A stretch of DNA of 64,000 bases, from contig JARUPY010000473.1 in the NCBI GenBank assembly GCA_029817715.1, positions 6,324,001 to 6,388,000 of the forward strand, in the 5' to 3' direction. This DNA is from Melastoma dodecandrum (taxonomy: Eukaryota; Streptophyta; Magnoliopsida; Myrtales; Melastomataceae). The position numbers were made by a program, and so were the translations under genes. Positions 37,640-48,393 of the stretch are shown here, piece by piece. Numbering within the stretch: position 1 is the first letter of the stretch; every line of letters begins with the position of its first letter. The notes beneath the pieces are model-generated. The model had not been told where the DNA came from. It did no database searches and saw nothing but the letters and a program-made list of their open reading frames with translations.

Positions 37640-38520
37640 GATATTCAAGGAATCGCTCCTCCTTTTGACAAGGATCTGCCTTTCAAAACATGGAATAGCT
37701 CGTAGTCAAGACCAAAGTCGACCAACTCGAGAAGAACTTCACAACTCCACGACCCCAAGCAACGTCGAAAGATCGACATACCATTCGACAATGTTGTAAG
37801 TGTCATAGGGTATAACAGATGGCCTTCGAGTGTCTAGTGAGAATAAATGTAGTCACGAGAGAGTTGTCTGGTGAAGAACTACAAGTGGAAAAATAGACCT
37901 CTCCTATTCGGGATCAAAAGGAGATTTAAGAATACCTAAACGAAGGCGATCTACTTATTTTCCAGTAAGGACTTGAGTGTGAACCTAGCCCGAGAGGAGA
38001 GTCGGAGGGAGAAAATCACATCAATGCTCCTAACATCTCGACCAGTTGAAGAGTCAACTAGCCAGAAGTCGGTTCAAACTCTCAAAGGCATGCAATTTAT
38101 GTGAGCCACTTAGCCATCTAGGATTGGCTAGTGCCTTAGTTTTTCAAGTTTCCATGGCCTAGCTTCGTTCAATAAGAGGTTCATTCGAGGATTCAGATCT
38201 ATCACAGCCCCGCTTACTAAGTGTTTGAGGGGAGAAAAATTAGAAAGGATGTTAGTTGAACAAGTCAGCTGAAGCAAAGGATGAGTGAAGCCTCGGTTCT
38301 TGCATTGGCATACTTCTCAAAGTTTTTTGAAGTCGAATGGTTGCTTCATGAGTTGAAATAAGAGTCTTTTTACAAGAAGGCATCCCAACAGCGTTCTTCA
38401 ACGAGAAGCTCGGTGGAGTACTACTCAACTACTCGATATACAACAAGAAATTTATCAACGTCGTTCGAGTATTCGAGACATGGAGTCATTCTCTATTGTG
38501 AACTGATCGACCTTCGCTAT
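37640..38520 (+). pseudogene. Ty3/gypsy gag and RT/RNase H remnant, sense
   Basis: A degenerate CCHC knuckle (C-x2-C then positions corresponding to x4-H-x4-C, with a stop and a His-to-Gln change) lies at 37786-37827. At 38180-38240 the plus strand reads RFIRGFRSITAPLTKCLRG-like text, the same motif as the antisense remnant to its left, followed by decayed RNase H. Gag is fused almost directly to RT, so most of the protease and RT is deleted. Confidence 0.5.
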
Positions 38521-38539
38521 CCCACAGTCTACTAGATAG

Positions 38540-39044
38540 TGTTAGGATTTTGTGGCCCGAAGTCGGTTATACTGCGATTTGAAAAATAAATATATCTCTT
38601 GGGGAATATATTTGATGATATTTGATTATATGACGAATATATTTACCTGTCAGATTTCCGATATACGTATGACCATCTGTCGATATACAAAGTTAATAAA
38701 GAAATGAGAGAGAGCAAATACTTAGAGCATAGAAGAGGGATACACAAGTACAAATAGTGCGGCGGTAAAGAAAAGGCATGTGTTGGGAAAACACAGGAAA
38801 CACTTCAGCGTTATTTCTTACCGGGAAAACGGGATCTTGTACTCGGGTAGGTCGAGGAGGTTAGAGAGGGTCTCAACCAAAAGTTTGTACTCCATTGAAT
38901 ATAGTGAAATCTTCTTCTCCGCCCGTGGACGTAGGTTGATTGACCGAACTACGTAAATTCTTTGTCTCCTTATTTTCCGTTGGCTTCCCATCAAGAATCG
39001 GATCTGGTTCGACTCGCTACCAAGGGCTTCCGCGTGCGCCAACA
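38540..39044 (+). repeat. 5' LTR of the copia element
   Basis: 505 bp, TGTTAGG...CCAACA. Compared with the 3' LTR it lacks about 35 bp near 38585 and about 15 bp near 38672, the latter including the CTATAAATA TATA box. Its promoter is therefore probably dead. Confidence 0.9.
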
Positions 39045-39046
39045 AT

Positions 39047-39058
39047 TGGTATCAGAGC
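39047..39058 (+). other. Primer-binding site, initiator tRNA-Met
   Basis: TGGTATCAGAGC, the standard complement of the 3' end of plant initiator tRNA-Met, two bases after the 5' LTR. Confidence 0.95.
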
Positions 39059-39080
39059 TCGGTTGTGCATATTCGAGATC

Positions 39081-39920
39081 CATGATTGGTGGCAAGTTCG
39101 AGATCGCGAAGTTGGTTGAGAGCGTGAATTTCGGCTTGTGGCAAGTCAAGATGAGGGCCCTATTGATAGAGGGTGGTTTGGAGAAGGCTATTACAGATCA
39201 ATTGAAGAGCGCTTCGAAGTTGACTTCTAACCAGTGGGAGGAGATAGATGCTAAAGCGTTAACGGCGATTCAGTTGTGTCTGTCCAACGAGGTTTTGACA
39301 AACTTGCTAAAGGAGACGATAGCGGCCGGGCTTTGGAGTAGGCTAGAGAGTCTGTACATGACGAGGACTCTGAGCAGCAAACTTCTTCTTAGGCAAAGGT
39401 TCTTCATGTTCAGAATGACGGAACGTATGTCCATTAAATCCTACCTGGATAATTGGTTGTCTGCACTTTGGATTTGGAGAGGATCGGCGACAAGATCGAT
39501 GAGGAGATTCAGGCAATGTTGCTGTTATGTTCACTGCCCGCTTCATACCAGAGCTTCAGGGAGACGTTCTTGTATGGGAGAAGTGTTCTCACAGTTGACG
39601 AGGTACGGTATACCCTTTTATCAAAAGATTTGATTGATAAAGAGTTGATGGGTGAAACAGGGCGACCGATGACGGAGGCATTAACAGTAAGCAGGACAAG
39701 ATCCAAAGGTAGCGGCCGGGTAAGATGTTTCTATTGTGGTAAAAGCAGACACATAACGAAAAACTACAGGAAGCTAGCAGGGAAGAATGAAGGATTGCAA
39801 GGGTCAGCGACGGTTGCTGTGTATACCAGCGACAGTGATGCCAGCGACGGAGATGTACTAATGGCTGACGAGGTGCAAACTGTTGAAACCGAGTCGGAGA
39901 GACCATCAGACAAGGATTAG
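39081..39920 (+). pseudogene. Copia gag with frameshift and broken zinc knuckle
   Basis: From ATG 39081 the frame reads MIGGKFEIAKLVESVNFGLW and continues as copia gag to about 39460. It then shifts into the frame that encodes LERIGDKIDEEIQAMLLLCS and a zinc knuckle whose last Cys is Tyr (CFYCGKSRHITKNY), ending at 39920. Two reading frames and the lost ligand mark it as a pseudogene. Confidence 0.85.
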
Positions 39921-39929
39921 ATTCTCAAC

Positions 39930-40420
39930 TCATGGAGTAGTTTTTAAATGAGCCCTCATAGGGCGATGTTCACCGCATACTGTTCCACTACAGGTGGCGA
40001 GGTACGCTTGGGCAATGGTCACAAGTGTAAGGTTGCAGGTGTGGGAACGGTTTGGCTTAGAATGATGGATGGAGCTGTGAGAGAGTTGGCGGGTGTCCGA
40101 CATATGCCTGACACACGAGAAATATTATTTCCGTGAGTGTATTAGAAGCCAAAGGGTATGAATTTTCTGCTTCAGGTGGAGCCCTCAATGTTCACCGAGG
40201 AAGGCGGTTGTGGATGACTGGGAGTCGATTGAAGGGCTTGTATGTTATGAGAGGTGTCGTTGCTATTACCACTGTTGAGTCTTTTGGAAGGCGTCATGAA
40301 CCTTTCAAGAAGAGTAATCAGTCATCGGAGAAACAGGGTAATAGGTCGCGAGCGCGGAGAAGCGAGAAGATGTGGGTAGTCAAGTCCATCGTAGATGGGC
40401 TTGGATGTTCCGTTGACTAG
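39930..40420 (+). pseudogene. Copia protease C-terminus and gag-pre-integrase fragment
   Basis: Two overlapping frames encode recognisable copia text: GGEVRLGNGHKCKVAGVGTV and then EAKGYEFSASGGALNV with RLKGLYVMRG. A frame change separates them at about 40133. The text breaks off into a basic tail at 40420, where integrase should begin, and joins the region before the 3' LTR. Confidence 0.8.
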
Positions 40421-40536
40421 GTTCGTTGGAGCCTGGAGGAGAAGAATGGAGATATTCACGGTGAGTCTCGGGGGAAACTAGTACATGGAGTAGCAATTCC
40501 TCAGACGTTCTATGAACTTCGGCCTAAGGTGGAGTT

Positions 40537-41089
40537 TGCTAGGATTTTGTGGCCCGAAGTCGGTTATATTGCGATTTGAAAATTATTAGATTCGATCGTT
40601 ATATATGGAAAGTGAGATAATATATCTCTTAGGGAATATATTGGATGATATTTGATTATATCACGAATATATTAACCTGTCAGATTTTCGATATACATGG
40701 GGCCATCTATTCTATAAATATGTGTCGGTATACGAATCGAATAAAGAGACGAGAGAGAGCAAATCCTTAGAGCATAGAAGAGGGATACACGAGTGCAAAT
40801 AGTGCGGCGGTAAAGAAAGGGTATGTGTTGGGAAAACACGGGAAACACTTCGACATTATTTCTTAACGGAAAGGGGGATCTTATACTCGGGTAGGTCGAG
40901 GGAGCTAGAAAGGGTCTCAACCTAAAGTTTGTACTCCATTGAATATAGTGAAATCTTTTTATCAGCCCGTGGACGTAGGTCGATTGACCAAACCACGTAA
41001 ATTCTTTGTCTCCTTATTTTTCGTTAACTTCCAATAAAAAAATCGGATCCGGTTCGACTAGCTACAGAGGGTTTCCGCGTGCGACAACA
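40537..41089 (+). repeat. 3' LTR of the copia element
   Basis: 553 bp, TGCTAGG...GACAACA, with TATA box CTATAAATA near 40711. It is more complete than the 5' LTR. Confidence 0.9.
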
Positions 41090-41559
41090 GATAGCAACAA
41101 GGAAGAGAATTCATGGCGAAAAGAGGTTGGAAGGGAGTTGCCACCACTATACCATTGACCGGAAAGAAGAAGCCCATCAGAGTTTTAGGGGAAACCTTGT
41201 GATACGGAGATAGTGCAAAAATGGCGATGAGGTATGGTCTGAAGGGGTTTGCGAAACAAAGGGGCATGACAAAGGCCTGTCACTTCCTAACAGTCCATTT
41301 TTTCCATTGCAAAGGTTTTCTACTTGATTTGTTCATTGATTCCTCGATAAAGAATCTATAGAACATCATGTTGGTAACATGTTCTGAAATAAAGAATAAG
41401 ACGGAGGAAGATACTTTTAGAGAAAACACGAGGCAAGCCAAGTGAAGGAAGAGAATAATTTCTTTATTACTTTTCGATTAAATCATTACAAGTGATTTAC
41501 AAAGGGGATGTGATACACATCATATCGTCTCCATTTTTCCAATACCTCATGAAGAACAA

Positions 41560-42280
41560 AGATCCCTTTGAATTGGTACGTGCTAACATATGTAGTCCAA
41601 ATTAAACTCCGACAAATGGTAACATGATATATTTTCTCTTATTTGTCGATGATCTCGTATGATATGGGCATATTTCCTTGAAAAGGAATCAAAGGCTTTC
41701 ACAACTTTTTGAGTTTAAAGCCAATGTAAAGAGGCAAAAGTGGATATCAAATAAAGACATTGAAGGGAGATCATGAAGGAGATTTCATTTGCAAGCTATT
41801 TCTCAATTATTACAAGCAGCAAGGGAGACATCGAGCATAATGTGAAGTACTCAAGAATGACATTATTGAGAGGAAGAACATGAGTATTATTCAGATGGCT
41901 CTAATTAGCTCAAAGGCAGAAGTCCTCCCAATTCATTGTTGGTCGAAGCTGGGAACATGATGGCATACATCCTAACTTGATCGTCGACGAAAGCCATTCA
42001 TAACAAGACACCTTAAGAAGCAAAGCATAAGGGGAAACCTAAGGTTGATTACTTGAAGGTATTTGAATGTGTGCATATGCTCTATTAACTATGAAGAATG
42101 AGAAATTTGACGACAAGGGAGAGAAGTTAATCTTTATTGATAGTGAGGAATTTAAAGGTTAATGTTTGACTCAACCAAATACTAACAAGTTCGGTAGAAC
42201 CATCTCTCTATGCGTAGAAGCATGAAGCTGACTTTCTATTAGCCTGTCTCTACGTGAATGACCTAATATACATAAGGGTG
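41560..42280 (+). pseudogene. Ty1/copia integrase and RT remnant
   Basis: Across several stops and frameshifts the plus strand can be matched to copia integrase: SPFELVRANICSP, FVDD..SYDMG, KSGYQIKTLK, ERKNMSIIQMA, then KPKVDYLKVFECV near 42045-42080. An abrupt jump then leads to the RT active-site region LACLYVNDLIYIR at 42240-42278 (normally YVDD). It belongs to the region between two LTR elements and has no LTRs of its own that I could place. Confidence 0.7.
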
Positions 42281-43420
42281 TTAAGTGTGATGTTGTAATA
42301 TGTAACTTTCATTTAGTGTGGTAATTGATCAAAGCATTAAATGGGTAAGATTTTTTTTTTTTTTGTTCCGTAATAAATGGATAAGTTGCCAAGGAAGTAG
42401 AAGTGGATTAATGGCATAGGATATAGGAATGGAGTAAATTTTTGTTTTAGGTATTTCCTAAGACACTAATTAAGGAATAGCAATCTTCAAATCATGTTAG
42501 CAATTCAAGAAAGGCTAAGAAAGCCAACTGGCTGTAAGATAGTAAAACAAGTTTCCGTAGTTATCAAAAAATATCATCTCCAAAAATCACGTTCCGTATT
42601 TTCAGAAACCCTCTGCTTGGTCGATGAAGACAACCACGTGGATTCAGTAATCGCTTCCAAGTCCCGCTTTCTAAAGAAGCCAACAAACTTGACTTTTCCA
42701 GTATCAGCAAGGGAAGTCTCAAAAAGAATTATTTTAATTTGTCATTTCCGTTACATTTACATTCATCATCTCACCCCATTATAGAAGTTTATTTATTTTT
42801 TAATTCAATATAATCTAAATAATCATATAATTTCATATTTTATTTATTAGTTGTTACATTTTTTATCATGAATTAGGACTTTAAAACTAAATAAAATACA
42901 TGAGAAACACGAAAGGATATGGAACATGAAATCTCGTCACACTTTTCACTCCTAGAAATAGGAAAAGGAGAGCAATGATTTGGACTCATGCCCATTTCAC
43001 CAGAATAGTGAAACAATATGGACTATTGTTAGTGTAAGAATTAAAAAATATCAAAATATTTACAATTAAATTGTATTTTGTAGGCAGGAACATGAAAGAA
43101 CAATCAAACATCACAACCATTAAGATTATTAAAAAATTCTTAATTGCACGAGGTATCCGACGTTTCTTTGGTTTCATAGTTTAAATATGTTTTGAAAATG
43201 ACGTCATAGAGGACATAAAAGATTGTGTTCTTATAAAAAAAAAAAAAAGAAAATATATATTCTATTTTTTGTCCCGGTACTATATCCTGCGATATGCTTT
43301 AGAAGAAAATATATTTTTCAAAATTTGTTTAGTTATGTAAAGTAACTTAATTATAAATTTTCTACTATTGATAAAGTTTTCAAAAAGTTCTACCTATATC
43401 AAATTTTTTGATAAGACTTT
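42281..43420. other. AT-rich, no gene seen
   Basis: AT-rich sequence with homopolymer runs (T at 42350-42365, A at 43238-43250) and no recognisable coding text. Confidence 0.4.
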
Positions 43421-43439
43421 AATTTTTTTCATATAAATT

Positions 43440-43693
43440 AGTTTCTCTTATAAATATTGATGTGAATATCATTATGACTCTAAGAGTAATGTATACAAGT
43501 CTTTGTTTACTGAGACCCTTTAGTTTCTTTATCATTATTATCGATTTGTATCTCATCACATATATAAAGGGATTTGCAAATTAGTTGTGATGATTTAATC
43601 GAAAAACAATAAAGGAATTATCCTCTTTCTCCGCTTGTTTTGTCTCGTTTTTTCTTTCAAAGTATCTTACCCCTTATTCTTTATTTCGCAACA
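43440..43693 (+). repeat. Partial copia LTR with TATA box
   Basis: The sequence ends TTTCGCAACA at 43693 and is followed at once by GGTTATCAGCACGAG, a primer-binding-site context common in plant copia elements. TATA-like CATATATAAAGG lies near 43557. The left end was not resolved. Confidence 0.5.
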
Positions 43694-44375
43694 GGTTATC
43701 AGCACGAGAATCTGTTAAAGCTTTATCAAGGAATCAATGAACAAATCAAGTAACAAACCTTTGCCATGGAAACAATCGATTGTTTGCAGTTTCATTACGA
43801 GGTTGAAAGGGGATTAAAATTGATGATTCGGGCATGGTTAGTAATATGAATTACCACACATTATTTCATCTTTTTATTATATCTATCGGAATATCACCAA
43901 AAGAAAAGCATTATTGATTCTCCAATATGAGTGCCAATTATAATTTTTCTAGCACTATGAGGGGAAAATAATTCGCAAGAAAAAATAAATAATATTATTT
44001 GAGTTATCATTATCTCATTATGGTATTCATACAAGACAATATGAGCTAAAATTTCAAACGGTTTCCACTTGCAAAAGTTAGTAGATCAATTAACACTTGA
44101 TTATACTAACCCTTATAAAGTCATCTATTCTATCGGAAATGTTCCAATCAAAATTGATGTACTTGAGGAGAACCTAAGGATGCAAATGAGCTCAAAATGT
44201 AAATAAAGTGTGGAAGATTTGTCAATTCCAAAGATAAGAAACCTTGATAAAAAAATAACAGCTCAACCTAGTGAGTTACTTACTCGAGAAGATTCACGCA
44301 TTGATAACGTGATTCCAGAAGAATCACACGTACTTGAAAATGAATCCTATGATGATTGTTCCCTTATTTGTTGAT
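43694..44375 (+). pseudogene. Deleted copia element: primer site plus integrase-RT linker remnant
   Basis: After the primer-binding context at 43694 the leader runs into decayed pol. LVDQLTLDYTNPYKVIYSIG and VPIKIDVLEENLRMQMSSK (44075-44200) are the C-terminal integrase region typical of copia, followed by an acidic linker to 44375. Gag, protease and RT are deleted. Confidence 0.6.
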
Positions 44376-45889
44376 GACTTTAAATGATTTATACTTACAA
44401 CTTATGAAAGAGGTGGCCCAACTCAGCTTGCATCCAAATTTTTTATCAATATTGTTGTTTTCCTTGTGAATTTAGTATTCCCTCGGGGTGAAGAGCTAGT
44501 AATTGAGACAATTTTTTAAGTCTAAGAACGCATGACAGTGGTGACAAGTATGGCTGGTTAGGCACTGTTTTGAAATGGGTCATAAGTTTGAATGATATAT
44601 TATTGCTAAAAGTGGTGCTTCTCTTTACTCCCTTCTCTTAGCAACTTTTTAGCGTTGGTCTGAACAGTGTCCGTCTTAGAAGAAGGAGATCCTTTTTTTG
44701 ACACGAGGCATCGCTTCATTACCTGTGATAGATGTCGTCTAGTCATCAACTCCCTTTGCTTGATTATTTCAGCTAGAGGCAGTGCTTGGTCATCATCTAC
44801 AATAGATTTCTATCTCATCCCTAGTGACAGGCTTCGTCTAATCTACTGTTTTACTTGACTAGCTACAACAATGATAGACAATCAAGTCAGTTCAAAAAGG
44901 GGATAAGTCAAAGAAGTTTTATGAACTACCACGACAAGAGTCTGGATGAAGAGTATGCTCACCTTCATTGGTGGCCAAAACCTCATGAGGCACTAGCATA
45001 ACAGATCACTCTGCTTGACATGAGACTTCTTCTAGAATTGGAGGGGGGGATTGAAATAGTCTAGTCAGGAGTAGGAGATTCAACAGCAAAATTGAGGAAG
45101 TACTCTATGTCTCTACAACGGATGAAGAAGTAGATGTAATTGGCTTGTCCTTTACCTCCTTCGTTTTTTTAAAGCTGCAACAGAAGAGGAAAAGAATTTG
45201 GGTGTATATAAAAGAAAAATTCAAATAAGGAAGAGAATGCAAGTGAATCTTTATTTTCAAGATGAGATGCGACTCTCTTCCTAGTGACTTTTCCACAAAC
45301 GCAACATATCAACTGGGATATTATTGTGTTGCCTATGAAAAGTGCTGATTATTCAGTGTACAATCGGACAACGGTAAGTATCAACCCGTCATAGTCTGAA
45401 GATGATGGTCCTTCCATAATAAACTTGCTCCAAGGTGAAGTTTTGGCCGAGTTGACACAAAGATAAATCTTTGGACTTCATTGTGGTGACCAAGGGGATG
45501 TGGACTCTGCTAGCTAGAGGATTGATCGAGGACTGGTAGAAAAAGAGAGCAGCTACTTGGGCGAATCCCAATTGCCTCGTAAAATATGCACCTCAAAGAT
45601 ATATCCACTGGAATCCACAACCAGCAAGTCCCTAGAGTTAATGATAGAGATCCACGCTGGATTGCTGGCCTATCTACAAGTGTTGAACCAAAAATTTCCT
45701 TTTGGAAATGGCCTTCATCGTATAATAGACCGTTTGATTTTGATTGTCAACACCATCCATTAAGGCTTTTATGTAGCCATATGTACTCAAGTGTGTCCAA
45801 TATTTGGACCAACAGATTTCAAGTAAATGGAAGCGAAAGAAAATTAGAGGCCATGCATGCAAAACATATTTTGGGAAATAGAGTTTAGT
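44376..45889. other. No gene recognised
   Basis: Contains several frames of 60-100 codons, for example on the plus strand at 45586-45888 (100 codons, Trp-rich: PRWIAGL, FWKWPSSY). None matches a family I recognise. It may be more decayed retroelement or host sequence. Confidence 0.3.
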
Positions 45890-46040
45890 CCAATAATATA
45901 TAAGGAGCTTTGTACCTTTTTACCACTAGTTTATAAAGAATTTTGACTTTTACGGCTGCGAGTTTCAATATTACGGATTTACGGTAGTTTCACTATTCAC
46001 TTCCTTTTTCTCTCAATTTTGCCCAAGAAGTTTTATTTCT
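45890..46040 (+). promoter_or_regulatory. Inverted copy of the viral promoter/leader
   Basis: The plus strand here (TATA-like AATATATAAGG at 45894-45905, then TACCTTTTTACCACTAGT, TTTACGGTAG, TTTTGCCCAAGAA) aligns with the minus strand of 54560-54400 (TTATATATTG, TTCCCTTTTACAGCTAGTGG, TTTACGGTGG, TTAGCCCAAGAA). The coding part of the virus is not duplicated here. Confidence 0.75.
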
Positions 46041-46090
46041 TCTTTCAATCTAATCTCTCAAGACAATTTAGGAATTCTGATCTTAAGCGG

Positions 46091-46102
46091 GCTCTGATAC
46101 CA
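46091..46102 (-). other. Viral primer-binding site, initiator tRNA-Met
   Basis: The minus strand reads TGGTATCAGAGC, followed by CCGC. It lies 22 nt after the stop of the coiled-coil ORF and about 530 nt after the predicted transcription start, in the same sense as the viral genes. Confidence 0.85.
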
Positions 46103-46124
46103 ATAATTTATACAGGAATCGAAC

Positions 46125-46436
46125 TTAAGATGATTTTCCCAATTGTCTTTGTCGTCGGCGTTCTACCAACCTCGAATACTCGTTTGAGTACTTCGAACTT
46201 GCCGCAAACCCAAGATTGGATTTACCTTCAAGGAAATACTCCTCAAATTCACTCTGCAAGAGAGTCAGCTCTTCTAATTTCTTAGAATAGCTATCCACAA
46301 GTTCAGTCAGCTGCGTTATTTGTGCTGAAATACTTGTTAATCGATCTACTACAGTGTTTAGTAGTCCCGTAGCAGAATCCTTGCCAACCCCGTGATCCAA
46401 ATGGAGCAACTCTGGGTTAGGACAATCAGTCATACG
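46125..46436 (-). CDS. Viral coiled-coil ORF, 103 aa
   Basis: The frame is open from 46562, but its first ATG is at 46436 (MTDCPNPELL), giving 103 residues. Residues about 20-60 form heptads (LLNTVVDRLTSISAQITQLT and onward), and the C-terminus is basic (RLVERRRQRQLGKSS). A coiled coil followed by a basic tail recalls virion-associated proteins of caulimovirids, but I see no sequence identity that would prove it. It lies between the viral TATA box and the primer-binding site, so it would be the first ORF on the pregenomic RNA. Confidence 0.55.
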   Translation of the reverse strand, partial: RMTDCPNPELLHLDHGVGKDSATGLLNTVVDRLTSISAQITQLTELVDSYSKKLEELTLLQSEFEEYFLEGKSNLGFAASSKYSNEYSRLVERRRQRQLGKSS

Positions 46437-46656
46437 AATGACTCGTGCACTTGCACTTCTCTCAGATTCTCTTTTCAAGAAAGAAAAGCATAAACAACAT
46501 AAAGGATGTTTATCATACCTTAATCGATAGGATAGCTCGACGGGTTCACCAAGCTTCCGCACTATGGATCTTCAAGAGTGAAGAATTCCTCAAATTTGGG
46601 GAATTGAGAGGAGAGGCTCTTCTTTGTCACACCAAATGCCCTTACCTCGAGGGTCT

Positions 46657-46668
46657 TATATAGACACT
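46657..46668 (-). promoter_or_regulatory. Viral pregenomic promoter TATA box
   Basis: The minus strand reads GTCTATATAAGACC. Predicted start of transcription is about 30 nt downstream, near 46630. A weaker TATATA lies further upstream at about 46918. Placement after the last 3' ORF and before the primer site is that of a caulimovirid intergenic promoter. Confidence 0.65.
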
Positions 46669-47022
46669 CCTCATCCAAAGGTTTCGGCCCTTAGGCTTCA
46701 ATCCTCCCAAGGTTCTGATCTAATGATCTGACCTTCCGTTAGTCTTTAACCAAGTTTGGTTAATTCTAACCACCTTACTCTTGATTCCTTAAGGTATTGT
46801 TCGGATTACCTATTGGTTTTCCCGGAGGACGATCAAAGAATTTTTAACTCAGAGAGATGTGAGAGAAAATTCTCTATTCAGATCGCCTCCCCAAATGAGG
46901 TAGAAGGCTTGTGAATATATACACAAGGAGCTGGTGCCTATGCACTGTTTGCCAGCTCAAAAGTAAAAGGAATCTAGACTATTGCAAAAGTTAGTGGGGT
47001 CCTAGTGACCGACAAAAATGTT
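46669..47022 (-). other. Viral intergenic region
   Basis: Non-coding 350 bp between the stop of the 456-aa ORF and the TATA box. It presumably holds enhancer elements; none was identified individually. Confidence 0.45.
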
Positions 47023-48393
47023 CTAATCTAACTCTATGCAGTTGTCTTCTCCCGTCTGCATTGGCGCGTTATCTTGGGAGACTCCTTCCTTGTTGTTGGC
47101 GTTTGAAGTCTCGCCAACTCCTTTTTTCTCTGAGAGTCCCGTCTGGTCTTGAACTGCTTCAAGAATCTGTCGTGATATTTGTTGGGCTCTCTCATCATGC
47201 TCGATTTGCTGATTCAAGGTCTTGTCGGTGAAATCAGCAATCTTTCTCCAAACCTCGAAGGTGTCGGTTCGGAGGTGCAGCTCAGAGTTTTCTCGCCTCC
47301 AGAAACTATCCAGAAGGTCGAGCATTCTCTGCCATCCTCGGTCTCCTGCTTGTTCGTCTATCAGGCTTAGATTTGACCGAAGAATCGTGACGGTAATTAT
47401 ACCATCGCAGAGCACATAATACTCGTCCTTGCGGGCTAAAACATGCTCCAACACGTCCTTAAGGAACTCAACTTTTATGGCTTTTCGGACTGTCTTGTCC
47501 TTGTAGTATTTCCGCCATAAACCTCTCTGATCTAGGTCCTGTCGTTGGGGTTCCACCAGACGTCTACTTTCACAAGGATGGATATCCCATACCTGCAGAT
47601 TTTGAAGGATTACCTTCCCATACTGCGGATGGTCTTCTTCTTCCCTTAACGTGCTAGTAATCAATGCCGTGACATACTTTGGTCCGTAGCCTAGGCATCC
47701 GAGTACATACCTCACCAACATAGGTAGTGGTTCCATACACTCTGGTTCTGATCTGTCGATCTCCAGTATGTCCACAAACTCAGCGTATACATAAGGCGCT
47801 GCTACTCCCACCATATCTGAGTGAATTCTCAGAGACGGCCACTTCCCCGATATCCAGTGTAGATACGGTTGAAGTACAGTGTTTTCCTCAAGCGAGGATT
47901 CACTCATGTCAACTACTACCTTTGGGACTTCATAATCTTTGACTTCCCACGGTATTATCGACATTGTTGTGGAGAATATCTGCTGTCTTTCTTTTTCAAC
48001 TCGGGACAGCTCCTCCTCACCTGAAGCCATAATTGATAGCTTATACTCCAGATCTTTGATGTATTCAACGGTCTTTCTTGCAAAAAACTCAATCTGGCGT
48101 TTTTCATCATGCTTGATGCCAGCCATGAGTCCTCCATAGACCACTGCCGCATCCCAACTTAGGGATTCGTCCTCAAATGAGTCTTCATCAAAAAACCAGG
48201 ACCCTTCCAGATCCTCTTGGGTTTTCCCAACATGGCCTTTGCCATCGTGGTTCTTACCATCGTGACTGCTTTCACCAGACTCTTTGACCAAGTCTCTTAC
48301 AGGAATTGCTTCCTCAAGGCTTTCTTTCTTTTCCAGATTACCTTCCAATGCTGCGTAAGCACTTCCGAAGTCGAAATATTGCTCACACTCCAT
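47023..48393 (-). CDS. Viral 3' ORF of unknown function, 456 aa
   Basis: ATG at 48393 (MECEQYFDFG), uninterrupted to 47023. The N-terminal 100 residues are acidic with His/Gly-rich repeats (HDGKNHDGKGHVGK). The middle is a globular-looking region (HWISGKWPSLRIHSDMVG, VRYVLGCLGYGPKYVTALIT), followed by a Trp-containing helical part and an acidic tail. I recognise no domain. Its position after RNase H is that of the caulimovirus transactivator/inclusion-body gene, but similarity is not visible, so the function is open. It overlaps the preceding ORF by 97 nt in another frame, which suggests reinitiation or a shared polycistronic RNA. Confidence 0.75.
   Translation of the reverse strand: MECEQYFDFGSAYAALEGNLEKKESLEEAIPVRDLVKESGESSHDGKNHDGKGHVGKTQEDLEGSWFFDEDSFEDESLSWDAAVVYGGLMAGIKHDEKRQIEFFARKTVEYIKDLEYKLSIMASGEEELSRVEKERQQIFSTTMSIIPWEVKDYEVPKVVVDMSESSLEENTVLQPYLHWISGKWPSLRIHSDMVGVAAPYVYAEFVDILEIDRSEPECMEPLPMLVRYVLGCLGYGPKYVTALITSTLREEEDHPQYGKVILQNLQVWDIHPCESRRLVEPQRQDLDQRGLWRKYYKDKTVRKAIKVEFLKDVLEHVLARKDEYYVLCDGIITVTILRSNLSLIDEQAGDRGWQRMLDLLDSFWRRENSELHLRTDTFEVWRKIADFTDKTLNQQIEHDERAQQISRQILEAVQDQTGLSEKKGVGETSNANNKEGVSQDNAPMQTGEDNCIELD

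Larger units (their letters stand above)
38540..41089 (+). mobile_element. Non-autonomous Ty1/copia element with target-site duplication
   Basis: Complete insertion of 2550 bp: 5' LTR 38540-39044, primer-binding site 39047-39058, decayed gag and gag-pre-integrase region, polypurine tract AAGGTGGAG, 3' LTR 40537-41089. It is flanked by the 5-bp duplication GATAG at 38535-38539 and 41090-41094. Integrase, reverse transcriptase and RNase H are missing, so any mobility would have needed enzymes in trans. Confidence 0.92.

Noticed and set aside
45586..45888. 100-codon Trp-rich plus-strand frame as a host gene
   Set aside because: No start context, introns or family similarity that I can support; it lies among decayed elements.
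46091..46130. tRNA gene suggested by GTTCGATTCC next to TGGTATCAGAGC
   Set aside because: No cloverleaf can be drawn. The second motif is a retroelement primer-binding site and the first overlaps the end of an ORF.
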